From NCBI GenBank assembly GCA_024345305.1, contig BRON01000002.1, positions 744,001 through 808,000 of the forward strand: 64,000 nt of DNA, given 5' to 3'. Origin of the DNA: Mrakia gelida (Eukaryota > Basidiomycota > Tremellomycetes > Cystofilobasidiales > Mrakiaceae). Below are positions 21,823-34,656 of this stretch, piece by piece. The first letter of the stretch is position 1; the number at the start of each line of letters is the position of its first letter. Under the pieces are notes generated by a model that saw nothing but the letters and a program-made list of their open reading frames with translations, did not search any database and was not told the DNA's origin. The translations under genes were made by a program, and so were the position numbers.

Positions 21823-24800
21823 ATGTTTGGGGTCTACAAAGCTCTCTACGACTACACGCCTCAGGATCCAGAGACCGAGCTCGCTCTCGTCGAAGGACAA
21901 GTTCTCTACATCCTCGTCAAGGAGGACGAAGAGTGAGTTCCCTTCCCTTCTCGCTCCCTCCCATCTCCGCCCTCGTCTTCGCTTGCGTCCGTGAGCTGAC
22001 CCCCTCCTCGCGCCCTCCTTCTTGTCTTCTTAGATGGTGGAAGGCTAAAACCAAGACGGATGGACCTGACGAGGAAGGGACTATCGGTCTCGTTCCTTCC
22101 AACTATCTCGAGGAGGTTAGTCCAACTCATCCTCCCCACTTCCTTCCCTCGTCCGACTTCCCGCCGAATCGACCTTCCCTCGCCCCTTCTCCCTCTTCTC
22201 CCTCGAGCTCCTCGCTCACGCTCAAGGACGAAAGCTGACCTCCTTGCTTCTTCCTGCACCCTTCGATTGCTCCCAGTCTGGCCCCATCTCTCGAGCTCGA
22301 GCTATCTACGCCTACGAGGCCGCCAACAACGAGGAGCTCACCATCGGAGAAGACGATCTCTTACAAGTCTACGAGAAGGACGACGAGTGGCTCCTCGTCA
22401 AGGTCGATGGAGGAGAGCAGCTAGGATACGTTCCTGCCAACTACGTTCAAGAGGAGGAGGGTAGCGGAGGAGATGGGTTCATCGCCGCTGCTGAAGCTGA
22501 GGTGAGCTGTCCTCGACTCGAGCGAAGGAGGAGGAGGCTCGTGTGAACGAGACCTTCCTGACCCGACTTCCTTGCCTTTCCATTTGGTCTTCTAGGAGGT
22601 CACGTCACCCGTCGCGGCTGAGTACATGGACCCATCAGATCGAGTCGCTGCTGGACGAGACAAGGCGAAGGCGGATGCCATCCAGACCTGGGTCGTTTCG
22701 GTTCGTCGCTCATCTCCTTCCCTCTTCCTCCCACGCCTCGTCCAAGCCCGAACCTGACCTTTCACTCGTTCTTCCACCATGCAGGAGGTCGACAAGAAGA
22801 AAAAGAAGAAGAAGGGAACCCTCGGAGTTGGGAACGGAGCCGTCTTCTTCGCCAGCGAGTCCGACAAGGTGAGCTCTCCCTCCTTCCTTCCCTCGCCTCG
22901 CTTCTTCCTTCCACGACGTCGCTGACCCCGTTCGCTCTTTCTTCTCAGAACCCCATCCAACAATACCCCATCTCCACCGTCTCCTCAGTCTCCCAGGACG
23001 CCAAACTCGTCTATCTCACCATCACCACCGTCCCCACCTCTCCCATTCAATTCCACTGCTCGTCCGCCTCCGAAGCCGAGGCCATCGTCACCAAGCTTCA
23101 CGCGTCGAAGGAAGCCGCTGGAGGAGCCTCTCTCAACACCTCAGCAGCTCCAGCTCACCCTCTCTCGGACGAGGACGAACCCAGTCTCAGCATCTCGACG
23201 AGCAGCACACCCAAGGCGGTTCGATGGGCTCCCAGTCCAGTCGAGCCAGAGACTCCCACCGGTGGAGAGGAGGAGGCAGCAGTCGCTCTCTACGACTTCG
23301 ACGCAGATCCCAACGGAGATGATGAGCTCAGTGTTAGGGAGGGAGAGAGGCTGACGGTGCTGGACAAGACGGCCGACGAGGATTGGTGGAGAGTTCGAAA
23401 CTCAGCTGGGAAGGAGGGAGTTGTTCCTGCTCAATACGTCGAGGTGAGTCGTCTCGGTCCGGCTTCTCAGTCCTTGAGCTTGCTTCGACGGGCGCTTACT
23501 GATCTGCGTCTTCCCTTCTTCCGATAGCTCTCGACTGGAGGCGATGCCGACGCGATCCCTGAGGACGACTCGGACGACGAACGAGAAGCTCAAGCCATCG
23601 CTGCTGCCAACGCCGAGAAGGAAGCTGCTGGGATCCGAGCCGAGGCTGAGCGAGCTGAGAGGGCTGCCGACGAGAAGCGCGAACGACAACGTGCCGAGGA
23701 CAAGAGGAGGCGTAGGGAGGACGAACGGACGAGGAAGGAGGAGGAGGCTCGAAGGTCAGTCTCGGACGCGTCTCGCGACTTCCCTCTGAGCCTCGTTCGC
23801 GTGCTGACTCCTTTCCTTTCTGGTTCTCCTACATTACAGACGAGAGGAGGCTCGGCGTGCTGCTCCTGCTCCGGAAGCTCCCAAGATCAGGCATCGTCCC
23901 TCGGAGCAAGACGTCAACGCTGCTCGAAAGATCGACATCCCTAAGGGTCGAGGACTTCCAGATCGACCTTCTGCTAGCTCTTCAGGCAAGACTCGTGAGT
24001 CTCGTCTCTCTCATTGTCTCCCACAACTTGACGATTTATTGCTGACTCTCCTTTCGTGTTTCTCAGGTCCATCGGAGGCTCGAACTCGAATCTGGCACGA
24101 CAAGTCTGGACAGTTCAAGGTCGAGGCCGAGTTCCTGGGATTCAAGGGAGGCAAGATCCGTCTTCACAAGCTCAACGGAGTCGTCATCGAGGTTCCTCTC
24201 GAGAAGATGTCGCCCGAAGACATGGACTACATCGAGCGAGTCACAGGAAGGAAGCAGCACCGAACCCCTCCGAACGACGACGACATCCCTCTCGCCCACT
24301 CCGTCACTCCCAACAAGTCTCGAGCCACCTCCAGCGTCTCCAGAGATACCGCCGGAAGGTCCTCTCCCGCCGTCGCGGCTCGTCCAGCAGCCTCGAGGAA
24401 ACCTAGGATCGACTGGTTCGAGTTCTTCCTCTCCGCCGGATGCGACATGGACGACTGCACTCGATACGCTCAGGCCTTCGAGCGAGACAAGATCGACGAG
24501 TCCATCCTCCCCGACATCGAGTCGTCCACTCTTCGTTCGATCGGACTTCGAGAGGGAGACATCATCCGAGTCAAGAAGGCCATCCACGCTCGAAACCCTC
24601 CCAAGGAGAAGAAGCAGCAAATCGAGAGCGACGAGGCGTACGCTCGGAGGTTGCAGGAGGAGGAGAATGGAGGAGGATCCAGTCGAGGAGCTACGTCGAG
24701 TCCAGCTCCAGCACTCTTCACCAGCACAGGAGGAGCGCTCAAGAACAACACTCGTCGAGGTCGACCCGAGCGAACTCCAACCGCGTCCGCCGTCGACGCT

Positions 24801-26371
24801 GCCGCCATCGCGTCAGCTTCCTCCCAACTCTCGCGGAACGACACTCCTCCCATTGTCTCTCCTCGATCTCCCTCACCTCCTCCAGCTCCCAAAGCTCAGC
24901 CAGCTCCAGCGATCGCTAACGGATTCGACGACGACGCGTGGACCCCTCGACCCAGCTCGACGAAGCCCACCACTCCGGCTCCTCCCACCATCTCCCCTCC
25001 TCCTCCTCAGATCGTCGCTCCCGCCCCTGCTCCTCCTACCCTCGTCTCCTTCAATTCCTCTCCATCCATCCCTCGACCTACGTCGGCCAACCCTCAGGCG
25101 TCGAGCTCCTTCGACTACCTCGCGACGCTCGGACTCAACAGAGCTCCCTCGGCGCCGATTCAGCAACCCATCAACACGGGAATGAGCAACATGAGCATCG
25201 GATCCAATGGGTCGGCAGGCTTCCAGTCGAACGCTCCCGCCGCTCCTCAGAGCTACCACAACGGGCTCGGATTCAACAACTCCCAGGCTCCGATGGGCCA
25301 GCTCCTCCAAAGCCAGCAGACGGGAGCCTTCCAACCTCAACAACAGCAGCAGCAGCAAGGCCCTCGAGGGCCTCTAGCTCCCGTCCCAGGAAACCAGAGT
25401 CTCCTCAGTCCTCTCATCCCTACCAACACCGGAATCAACCAGTTCATTCCCACTCGACAGCAGGCGTCGCCGTCGAACTTCCTCTCCGCCCAACCGACTG
25501 GCTTCCCTCAGCAGCAGCAGCAGCCTCAGCAGACGGGGTACCAGCAGCCTCAACCTACCGGATTCCAGCAGCCTCAGCCCACCGGCTTCGGAGGAGGATA
25601 CGGAGGAGGGTTCGCTCAGCCTCAGGGAGGCTTCATGCCCACTCGTGAGTTTTCGACGCTTCCCTGCCTCTTTCCCCTTCGATCTCGCGAAGGCTCGAAC
25701 TGACGTTAATCCTACTCATCTTCAGAGCAAACCGGTCTCAACACGAACTACATCCAAGGTCAGGTCAACGCCAACGCGGGCGCTCTCTCGTCGGCAGATC
25801 AGTTCAACTCGCTCGCGTCGGCTCGAGTTCAACCCACTCCTCGGATGGAGCAGCAGAACTTCAACCCTTCGAACGTCTTCGCCTCGATGAAGGGGAACAA
25901 GGGAGTGCTCGATGCTAGTGCTGGTCCTCAGTCTGAAGGTGAGTTCGACTCGTTCATCGTTCGTTTCGTTCTACCGCGACGACTGACGATTCGCTGGCTT
26001 CCCTTCTTTCTTCCTCCTCTCAGACAAGTACAACGCTCTTCGACCTCAAGCTACGGGCTTCCCTGGAATGCAGCAGCAGCCTACTGGGTTCATGCAACCT
26101 CAGCAGAGCGGCTTCATGCAGCCTCAGCAGACTGGTGAGTCGCGACCTTTCTTCGTCTTCCGTCTCCCTCCCTCCCGTTCGTCGAAGCTAACCTGCTTTT
26201 TCTCTCTCCTCCTTCGTCCTTTTCCTTTCAGGCTTCCCGATGCAGATGGGCGGCTTCCAACAACCTCAGCAGCAGTTCCCTCAACCTACGGGCTTCCAGC
26301 AACCTGGCTTCAACCCGTACGGCCAGCAGCAACAGCAACAACAGCAGCAGCAGAACTACCGAGGGTTCTAG
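21823..26371 (+). CDS. SLA1: endocytic adaptor SLA1 (3 SH3, SHD1, SHD2)
   Basis: Actin-patch adaptor that in yeast couples NPFxD cargo and clathrin to the WASP/Arp2/3 actin machinery. SH3-1 starts FGVYKALYDYTPQDPETEL, with WWKAKTKTDG and TIGLVPSNYLEE. SH3-2 has ARAIYAYEAANNEELTIGED and GYVPANYVQ. A PH-like stretch carries KKKKKKKGTLGVGNGAVF. SH3-3 has EEAAVALYDFDADPNGDDEL, DWWRVRN and GVVPAQYVE. A Glu/Arg/Ala-rich helix follows, then SHD1 (RTRIWHDKSGQFKVEAEFLG) and SHD2, a SAM-like domain (WFEFFLSAGCDMDDCTRYAQ). The C-terminus is Pro-rich and then Gln-rich, with repeated PTGF/QQTG motifs, the usual Pan1-binding repeats. It ends QNYRGF. About 12 exons. Domain order and length fit fungal SLA1. 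The next gene is convergent. Confidence 0.95.
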
Positions 26372-26641
26372 TCTCCCTCGGACCTTGCTTTGATCTTTCT
26401 CGTACTCGATTTCGATTTCGTTGTTAGATAGAAGGAAGCGTTTCGGCGTCGTTCGTTCTGTTCCTTTCTTGGTCGGTTTTCCTCATCTCCCTCTTCTTCT
26501 CTCTCGCGTCGGATATACCTCTTCCCCTATCTACTCCTCTCTTTAGTGCGTGCGTTCGAAACGAAATACATCATCATGACCATCGTGGCGAGTCGTAAAA
26601 GGCGTTAAGCGAGAGAAGGAGAACAAGAGAAGGCGAGGAGG

Positions 26642-27885
26642 TCACGTCGACGAAGTAGTAGCAAGGAGGATCGTGGGATGACGAGACTCCTGGATCGTCC
26701 AGTAGACGATGAGAGCGAACAGGGCGGCGACGCTGGCAGCGAGGACGTGATAGACTGGGAAGAGAGTGGGGTGAACGTTTCGTCAGGATCTGCGAGGGTA
26801 AGAGAGAGGGAGGAGGACGAGGACGAACTGATTCGGCGTCTCTTCGCCTTGCTTCGTTCGATCTTGAGGATGTTGAGCTCGATGTCCTCCTCTCGTTGTC
26901 GTTGTTTCTCGGCGATCTACAAAACCGGAAGAAGCAGAGCAAGGTCAGCTCGACTAATCCCCCTCCAGCGAAGTAACGAAAAGTGAGAAAGGACGAACGA
27001 CCCGATCCATTTTGGACCACTTCTTCTCCTGCCCGAGATAATCCTCCATCTTGACGAGCAGCTTTTCAGCCTGACCCAACTCGACTTCAGCTGCGACGGC
27101 TGTGATACACTGCTCCTTGAGAAGGGTTTCAGCTTCTTTGAGATCTTCGTTGATGGCAGCCTGGAGGAGAAGAGGGGAAGGTCAGGTCGAGTGGGGAGGA
27201 TGGAGCGAGAGGGAGGACGGACCTTTGCCTTGAACTCGGTCTTTTCCAGCTCGTTCAGGTTTTCTAGGGGGAGGGGGACGAGTCAGGAAGGGTAATGGGG
27301 GAGTAGAAGAGGAGTCTGAGCTCACCTGACCAGTCTACGAAGGCGTGTTCGAGGGTGTGCTGGGAGACGACGAAGGAGGAGGTCGAGGGAAGGAGACAGA
27401 CTCATCAGCTCAGTTCTTCTTCTTGAACTCTCCCAGAGACTCGAGAACTCACACTAGCGGCTGTGATCCTGACTGAGTGACCCTCGCATGCCTTGAGAGA
27501 GGTTTTGATGAGATCTTCCAAGCGAGGACTGGAGTAGGAGGGCAGAAAGGGGAGGAGAGGTGAGCTCGAGCTCAACAGGACGAGGAGAGGGAACGAGCTG
27601 GACAGGCAAGGACGAACACTGGTCGATGTATGAGTCTATGTGGGAGTTGATGGGGAGGAAGTTCGGGCTTGATGAAAGCTTCTCGATGTCTTGGTGTATA
27701 CTGGCTCATTGCCGTCGGAGGAATGAGCTCGACGAAACTCCAGCAGGCGTCTCAACACGAGCGGCCCTTTTTGGTTCGAGCTCAACTTCTTCCTCCTTCG
27801 GTTCCTGGATCACACCCGGCAAACGTCCTCGGACCACCTCGTCCTCGCCAGCAGTCCTCCGCCCGCCAGCTTTCTCATCCATCAT
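26642..27885 (-). CDS. coiled-coil protein with C-terminal membrane anchor
   Basis: Not recognised. The core is well supported: exons encoding IHQDIEKLSSSPNFLPINSH, RLEDLIKTSLKACEGHSVRI, QHTLEHAFVDW, AAINEDLKEAETLLKEQ, AEVELGQAEKLLVKMEDYLG and AEKQRQREEDIELNILKIER, all amphipathic helix. After KARRRR a splice at a CTGAC-containing intron joins to IYHVLAASVAALFALIVYW, a clear transmembrane helix, and the protein ends about 20 residues later. This is the layout of a tail-anchored ER, Golgi or mitochondrial outer-membrane protein; a divergent SNARE-related or tether protein is possible. The start is uncertain. MMDEKAGGRRTAGEDEV at 27885 is the likely first exon, but its junction to the second exon was not settled. 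Confidence 0.5.
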
Positions 27886-28085
27886 CGAATCTAGCAAAAA
27901 CAAGCGCCTTACGAGCTCAAGTCGCGATCCTTCGGTCGTCACCGTCGACCCACCCCCCTCCCTCCGTCCGATCCCTCCCCTTTGCAAGTTGACCTGCAAC
28001 TCCCACATCCTCAGCATACCCTTTCCTCCGGACCCATACCTCAAGCCCTCTTTCTTGGCTTCATCTCTAGACCCTCGGAAGTCGC
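27886..28085. promoter_or_regulatory. divergent promoter, tail-anchored protein/MFS 1
   Basis: About 200 bases between the proposed minus-strand start and the MFS start. A C-rich tract occurs at 27950-27990. No specific site recognised. The size depends on the uncertain minus-strand start. Confidence 0.3.
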
Positions 28086-31052
28086 ATGGCAGAATCGAGT
28101 CCCCCGCTGGAAGCAGGAGCGAAGGAGGTGGAGGCAGGTTTGAGCTCACCTCCTCCTGCCCTCCCTTTGGCTGCCGACCTCACTGAGGACGAGGCTATCG
28201 TGGAGAACGCGAAGGAAACGAATGTGGCAGTAGCTTTCGCTGGGTGAGCTCGTCTTCCCACTTTCGTCGAGTGCTCAGGAAGCAAAGCTCGTAAGGAAAA
28301 GCTGACCTCCCTCCGTTCGTGTTGTTCTCGCTGCAGCCTGATCTTGTGCCTCTTTCTCGCCGCCTTAGACCAAACGAGTGAGTCCCCTCGACCGTCAAAC
28401 TCTTACCAGAAGCTGATCGTTGCTCTTCTCTAGTCATTGCCACCGCTTTGCCCTCCATAGCTGCCGATCTCAACGCTTCTGCGAGCGAGTACAGTTGGGT
28501 GAGCACCCCGTCGTCGCCCATCGTTTTCCCACCTCTTACCTTCGCTAACCCCCTTCTCTTTCCTTTATCTATCAGGTCGGAACCTCATACCTCCTTCTCA
28601 CGACAACCTTGACACCATGCGTTCGTTCCTCTGCTCCGAGAGAGTTTCGCCTCGAGTCTTCGGCCGTCTTCGTCCCTCTGACTCGACTCCTTCTTCTCAC
28701 CCCTCTCTCACCTCTCCAGTACGGCCGGCTCTCTGATCTCATCGGTCGCAAGGTCATCATGTACATTTCCATCGTCATCTTTATCTTCGGAAGCGCTCTC
28801 TGTGGATCTGCCAAGGTTCGTTCGTTTTCCTTTCGCCACGTTCCGTTTTCTCGACGCGTAAACTCACCATGCTTCTCTTCGCTTGCAGACGATGATTTGG
28901 CTCATTTCTGCTCGGGCAGTTCAGGGAATAGGAGGAGGAGGGATCAGTGAGTCTGCCCATCTCTCGATTCTCTACGTTTGCTCCCTCTGACACGTCTCCG
29001 TCCAGTGTCCATGTCCACGATCATCGTCGGCGACATCGTCCCCATGAAGGATCGAGGGACGTACCAGGGTCTCATGGGAGGAGTCTGGGGTGTCTCGAGT
29101 GTGCTGGGACCCTTGATTGGAGGCGTGCTCAGTGATAAAGCAAGCTGGCGTTGGTGTTTTTTCATGTTCGTCCTCGTTTCGTCTCGTCTGGCTCGTTCGT
29201 CGTTCGAGAACTGACCTCTGCTCTCTTTCCCACTCTACCAGGAACCTTCCGACATGTGGGGTAGCCATCGCCGTGCTGTTCTTCTTCCTGAAGATCGACA
29301 ATCAGAAGAGAGCAACGTGGCCCGAATTCAGAGACGCGTTCGACTTCATCGGCTTGTGCGTCGCGTTCCTCTCTTTTCTCTCGAGTACTCGAGCATCCAA
29401 ACTGACTCTGATCATTTCCAGAGGTCTCATGGTCGTCGCTCTCGGATGCCTCGTCGTCGGATTCGCTGAAGCGACCGATTTTGGATGTGAGTCCACTGAT
29501 CTTGATCCTCTCGCGATTACCGATGCGAAGACTGACCCGACGTTTCTTTCCAGTCGACTTCCCCGCCGCCATCGCTCTCATCGTCGTCGGAGTGGTCGTT
29601 CTCGTGCTAGCAGTTCTTCATTTCTTGAACACAAAGAAACGGAAGGGAATTCTTCCACGAGCGGTCTTCCTCGTAAGTCGTCCACCCTCGTTGCGATTTT
29701 GACGACGATCTGACGATTCCCTCCCTTCCTCGCCCCACAGAACCGGACCACAGCACTCAGCCTGGTCTCGAGCTACCTCCAAGCTTTCTCCTTCCTTTCG
29801 ACAACGTGAGTTCGCGCTGGCTTCGCGGCCGTCTTTCGACGACTGACTCGAGCCTCGCCCATCTCTTTCGTCCGTAGGTTCTACCTACCCATCTTCTTCC
29901 AAGCCGTCAAGGGAACCTCAGCACTCATGAGCGGAATAAACATGCTCCCCTTCTCCCTCACCGTCTCCGTCGTCTCCCTACCAACAGGACTCTGGATCTC
30001 GAAGTACGGTCACGTCAGGACACCGATTCGCGTCGGTTACCTCGTCGCCTGTCTCGGATTTGGGCTCATGAACCTCATGAACGAATCATCGCATACGGCG
30101 ATGAACCTGCTCTTTCCTCTTATCGTCGGAGCCGGGGTCGGACTCGTGAGTAGATCTCGAGCTCGCCCTTCCCTCCTCGCCGTCTCGTCGCTGACTCGTT
30201 TGGCTCGCGTTTCTTTCGCCGTCAGTCCCTTCAACCTCCTCTTCTCATCATTCAAGCATCGCTTCCACAAGCCGACATGGCTGCTGGAACGTCATCTTTC
30301 CTCGTTCTTCGATCGTTAGGTGAGTCGCGGGCACGCTTCGTTCTTCCTTTCGCCAGTTGCGTTCTGATCGCCTTCGTCGCTTCCTTTTTTCGCAGGTGCT
30401 ACGACTGGCATTGTACGTTCTAGTATTCATCCGCTCTATCGAGCCTACTCTGACTTTCGTCTCTCTCTCTCTCTCTCCCTCGCAGTCCACGAGCGGAGCC
30501 ATTCTGTCGACGACCTTGAAGTCTCGTCTCTCCAAGATCCCAGGCTACACCTTCGTCGGCGTTCCAACGAGCACGGACGAGTACCGAGCTCTCCATGAGG
30601 TCCTTCCACTCTCGGTTCGGAAAACCGTTCTTCACGAGTTCTCCCTCGCCCTCACGGTGAGTTCGGATCCCGTTTCGAGACGCGTCGAATCTCGTCCCTC
30701 TTCGCTGACTCCCTCCTCCTCTCCTCGCTTCCTCCAGACCCTCTTCAAAGTCTTCGCCCCCTTCTTGGGTGCCTGCTTCCTGATCTCTCTCTGCCTTAAA
30801 CACTACCACCTCGACCGAGCCAACGTCCCAAAGGAGAAGAAGTCGCGGCCGTCCTCGCCCTCGCCCTCTCCTACGTCACCCCTCCCTCTCTCCTCCCTCC
30901 CTCTTTCTCCGTCCGAAACCAAAGACGGCTTGGACTCTATAGAACATCAACCTAGTTATTCTGCTACATCTACCTTATTTCGAGATCCGAACTCGCCCAA
31001 GGAGGGCGAGTGGGGAATAGACCATCTTGCTCCGGCGACGACGAAGATCTGA
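28086..31052 (+). CDS. MFS drug:H+ antiporter, DHA2 type (14 TM)
   Basis: Plasma-membrane multidrug-type exporter. A hydrophilic N-terminus (MAESSPPLEAGAKEVE) is followed by LFLAALDQT and IIATALPSIAADLNASAS, the signature of 14-helix drug antiporters. Then come YGRLSDLIGRKVIMYISIVI (motif A), ARAVQGIGGGGI, GDIVPMKDRGTYQG, GVSSVLGPLIGGVLSDKASW (antiporter motif C) and WRWCFFINLP. Later helices include LSGINMLPFSLTVSVVS-type sequence, FPLIVGAGVGL and a final TLFKVFAPFLGACFLISLCL. A long Ser/Pro-rich tail ends HLAPATTKI. About 13 exons with consistent GTGAGT/CTGAC signals. Substrate cannot be read from sequence. Followed in the same orientation by a second, different MFS gene. Confidence 0.9.
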
Positions 31053-31943
31053 TGACTTGCATTTTTTCCGGAGGACTCGAGAGAGTCGCAGCTGCCTTGA
31101 TACAGTCTTCTAAGAGGGTTAGCCGATATCTCATCCTCTCAAGTTCACCCGAGTCCCCTCGATCTCGCTCGAAACGTTTTCTCCTCGACGGTCTTCGTGA
31201 CTCGGTCGTCCCGCCCTTCGCCGCCTTCCTTCGACCCTCCCTCCCTGACTCGTCTTCGCAGACTCAGCAACGCGGTCCGACATTCTACTGCGACCTCATC
31301 CCAAAGCGAGATCCGATCTACGTCGAAAAACTCTTTCGAGGAAAAGGAGGGGAAAGGGCCGACGACGCGGAGGGGGGAGCGTCTGCCCTTCGACGAACTC
31401 GGCTTCTCCCTCGACGTCTTTGGGTGCTCGACCGGTCTCGCAGAGAGGGAAGAAGAAGAGAAGAAACGAGGCTCGATGGTAGGAAATCTTCCGACCTGTT
31501 GGTTGACCCCCCAAGCGGCCTTGGCGAGGCGTTTTATCTCCCTATCTAATCAACCTTGCCGCCTCCGACCTTGGCTTCGCTTCCTCGCTCTCCCTTCGAC
31601 TCGTTCTTTCTCAAGTCCCTCTCTCTCACGCGTACCTGGTTCGTAGACCGGTGAATAGGTAGGACCCACTTCGTTCTCGCGGAGCGACAAAGCCGACTAC
31701 AAAGAAGAGGCTCCACTCCTCCACTTCTTCTCCTCCATCCTGCGGCACCTCATTGGGTTCCGAGCTGTTTTGAGCTTTTCATCCCCAGCTTGGTGCCCTC
31801 CCCCAACCCTCGACCTTCCTTCCCCTTCCCTCTCACCTATCAGCTCTCCCTCGTCTCCTTATCATCTCCTCGAGCTCTTCGGTCGCCTCCTCAGCTTCAG
31901 CAAACCTCGAAGTCCCAACCTCTCAGCTCTCCGACGAAAGGAA
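31053..31943. other. spacer between the two MFS genes
   Basis: About 890 bases. Overlapping plus-strand open frames of up to 190 codons exist but have no splice logic or recognisable motif. I read it as the terminator of MFS 1 and the promoter of MFS 2. The last 170 bases are C/T-rich. Confidence 0.45.
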
Positions 31944-34656
31944 ATGTCGCCCCTCCATGATGTCGAGTCTCATCCTCAATCCTCGAGCGCTGTCGACCTC
32001 CCTCCTCCCAAAGCAGAGCACGAACACGTCGAGGAGCGTGTACACAAAGCTCTCATCGCCTCTCATGCATTCATCGAAGAGGAAGTAGACGGGATGATCT
32101 ACATCAAGTCGGTAGCGTCCGACCCTGACTCGCCCAGGTTCGTCCTCAGCTCACCTTCCCCTCTCTTTCAGCCCCGAGAAAGGGATCTGAGTGACTCCTC
32201 GACTCTCTCCGTCTCTTGTTCTTTCAGATCATGGCCGAACTGGAAGCGGTACGGGATAGTCATCCTCGCTTCATGGCTCAACAACTTGGTGAGCTCGCCG
32301 TCCTTTGGAGGAATGGATGACGCTGTTTTCGTGAGAAAGAACTGACTCGAGCTTTGACCCGTCCTCTTCCTGTTCCCTTCGATTTTAGGTCACCATCTGC
32401 GTCTCAGGGTACTCGACTGGATCGGGTCAGCTCGAGGAAGAGTTTGGAGTCTCTGGAGAGATTGGGACGCTTGGTCTCTCGCTGTTCATTGTGAGCGTCG
32501 CCGTTTTACTGCTTCGTTTCCTCTCTCGTCTTAATCGTGCAGGAGCCAGATCTGACGCGATTACTCTTTCTCTGAATCTCAGCTCGGATTCGCCAGTGGA
32601 CCCATGCTGCTCGCCCCGATGAGCGAGTTTTTCGGTAAGCTCACAGACTCGACCTCGCGCGCGACTCTCCTCTCCGAACTCACCGTTTCGTTTCGCTCTC
32701 TTCGCTGCTGCAGGTCGTCGACCCGTCTATCTCGTCTCTTGGGCTCTCTTCGTTATCTTCCAAATCCCTGTAAGTATCGATCGTGCAACGAATGGGAGGA
32801 GAGAGAGACGAGCAGAGGCTAAACTTGATTTGTTTACGTTCAGCTCGCCGTCGCGCCCAACATCGCTACTGTCCTCGTCTGTCGATTCTTCCAAGGATTT
32901 TTCGGCAGCACTCCTCTCGCCAACACTGGAGGTGTCGTTCATGATCTCTTTGGTCGAGACGAAGGAGGATACGCCGTCGCTATCGTGAGTTGAACGCGTC
33001 GTCTCTCAGCTCGAGGACGATCAAACTGAAGCGTTTCCCCTTCGAACTCGAACACAGTACGCTCTCTCCTCCACAGATGGACCTCCTTTCGGAAACGCTG
33101 TCTCTGGATTCATCGCTCAGCAGAAAGGATGTGAGTGCCGCCGGAGTCTCGCGCTCAGGTTCTGCGAGAGATGCCCGAGCTGACTTGCCGTTCGCTCAAT
33201 CTTCCTTCTCTCTTGGAAAGGGCGTTGGTTGTTCTGGGTGTACCTCATCATCTTTGGAGCCCACTGGTTCATCATCTACTTCTTCATGCCCGAGACTCGA
33301 GATACCATCGGTAAGTTCGACTTTTCCCGGCGGCGCGCGAGGGTTTTCGACTTCCGTTGGCTGATCTGTCCTTTTCTCGCTTCAGTGATGATGAAGAAGG
33401 CAGCTCGATTGAGAGAGGAGACCGGGAATCCCAGCATCTTCGCTGCCCACGAGCGAGAGCGAGGAGCTCCTGGTCATCTCTGGAAAGTTTCTCTTCTCCG
33501 ACCCTTCCGTTTCCTCTTCACCGAGCCAGTGAGTCGTCGAAACCTCTCACTCTAATCATCGATTCTGCCCTCTGACACTCCTTCTTCGCTCGCAGATTAC
33601 CTACCTCTGCGCTCTGATAAACGGTCTTACGTACGGAATCATCTTCCTGGCAAATGAGGCTTTCCCTCTGGTTCGTCGGCTCCCGCTCCTCTTCGACGCG
33701 TCGCAACGACAACGGCGCTGATCCCTCTTTCCCCTCACCTCTTTCAGGTCTTCGGTGCCGGTAACGGAGGTCATGGATGGACTCACATTGGAACCATCAA
33801 CCTCACCTACCTCTCCTTCGTCCTCGGAGCCTTCATGTGCGTCTCGCTCTTGCCTCTCAAGATCGCTCGCGCCCGTCGACTGACTTCGACCCTCCTTCCT
33901 CTCGAATAGCGGCTTCGCCCTCCAACCTCTGCAAGAACGATTCTACCACAAGAAGGTCGCAGATGCCGATGGGAAGTCCAACCCTGAGGCTCGATGGGGG
34001 TCTTCGAGATGGGCAACTCCCTTCCTTGCCGTCGGACTTTTCATCGCCGCCTGGACGAGCTACCCCAACATCACCTTCATCGCTCCTCTCGTTGGATTCA
34101 CTCTCTTCGGAATCGCCTTTTACATCATCATCACCGCCATCCTCGTGCGTCCTTTTCATCTCGTCGCGTCTTGACGTCGTTGTTCTCCTCGGCTGACTTT
34201 CGACCCCGTCTTCTTCCCTCGCCTCAGAACTACGTCGTCGACTCGTACGGACATTTCAGTGCATCTTCGCTTGCAGGAGTAGTGATGGTCAGGAACATGT
34301 GAGTTGATGATGTCGAGTTGGCGAGGAAGCTTGAAAATCGAACTGACCGTCGCGCTCGACCTCCTTTTGCCTGCCTTCGTTTTTCTTTGCGTCTCTCCAG
34401 CTTCGGAGCCGCCTTCCCTCTCTTCGCCAAGCAGATGTTTGTCAACCTCGGAAACCAGTGGGCTTTGTGCCTTTTGGCCTTCGTCAGTCGCGTCCCTCGC
34501 CGGCTCTTCTTCCCTTGATCCACGAGCTGACTCGTTTTCTCGTTTCCCCAGCTCTGCCTCCTCTGCATCCCCATCCCGTTCCTCCTCTACCACAAGGGAA
34601 AGGCTGTTAGACGAGCGTCGCCTTACTGCGCTGCTCACATCGACGAGTCAGATTGA
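31944..34656 (+). CDS. MFS drug:H+ antiporter, DHA1 type (12 TM)
   Basis: Second exporter-type MFS protein, of the Tpo1/Flr1/Cyh-like DHA1 group. The cytosolic N-terminus starts MSPLHDVESHPQSS and leads to DPDSPRSWPNWKRYGIVILA, the usual lead-in. Next come VTICVSGYSTGSGQLEEEFG, GTLGLSLFILGFASGPMLLA, PMSEFFGRRPVYLVSWALF, FQGFFGSTPLANTGGVVHDL and WRWLFWVYLIIFGAHWFII with PETRDTI. After the central loop come YLCALINGLTYGIIFL, IGTINLTYLSFVLGAFIGFA, NYVVDSYGHFSASSLAG and FGAAFPLFAKQMFVNLGNQW, which closely follow the family pattern. It ends AAHIDESD. An in-frame upstream ATG at 31770 would add a Ser/Pro-rich segment; the later ATG was preferred. Confidence 0.92.

Noticed and set aside
24063..25648. 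Several 140-240 codon open frames overlapping SLA1
   Set aside because: Shadows of the GC-rich SLA1 coding exon; the SLA1 frame carries clear SHD1, SHD2 and repeat motifs.
31010..31646. Extra gene between the two MFS genes
   Set aside because: Overlapping frames with no start context, splice signals or recognisable sequence.
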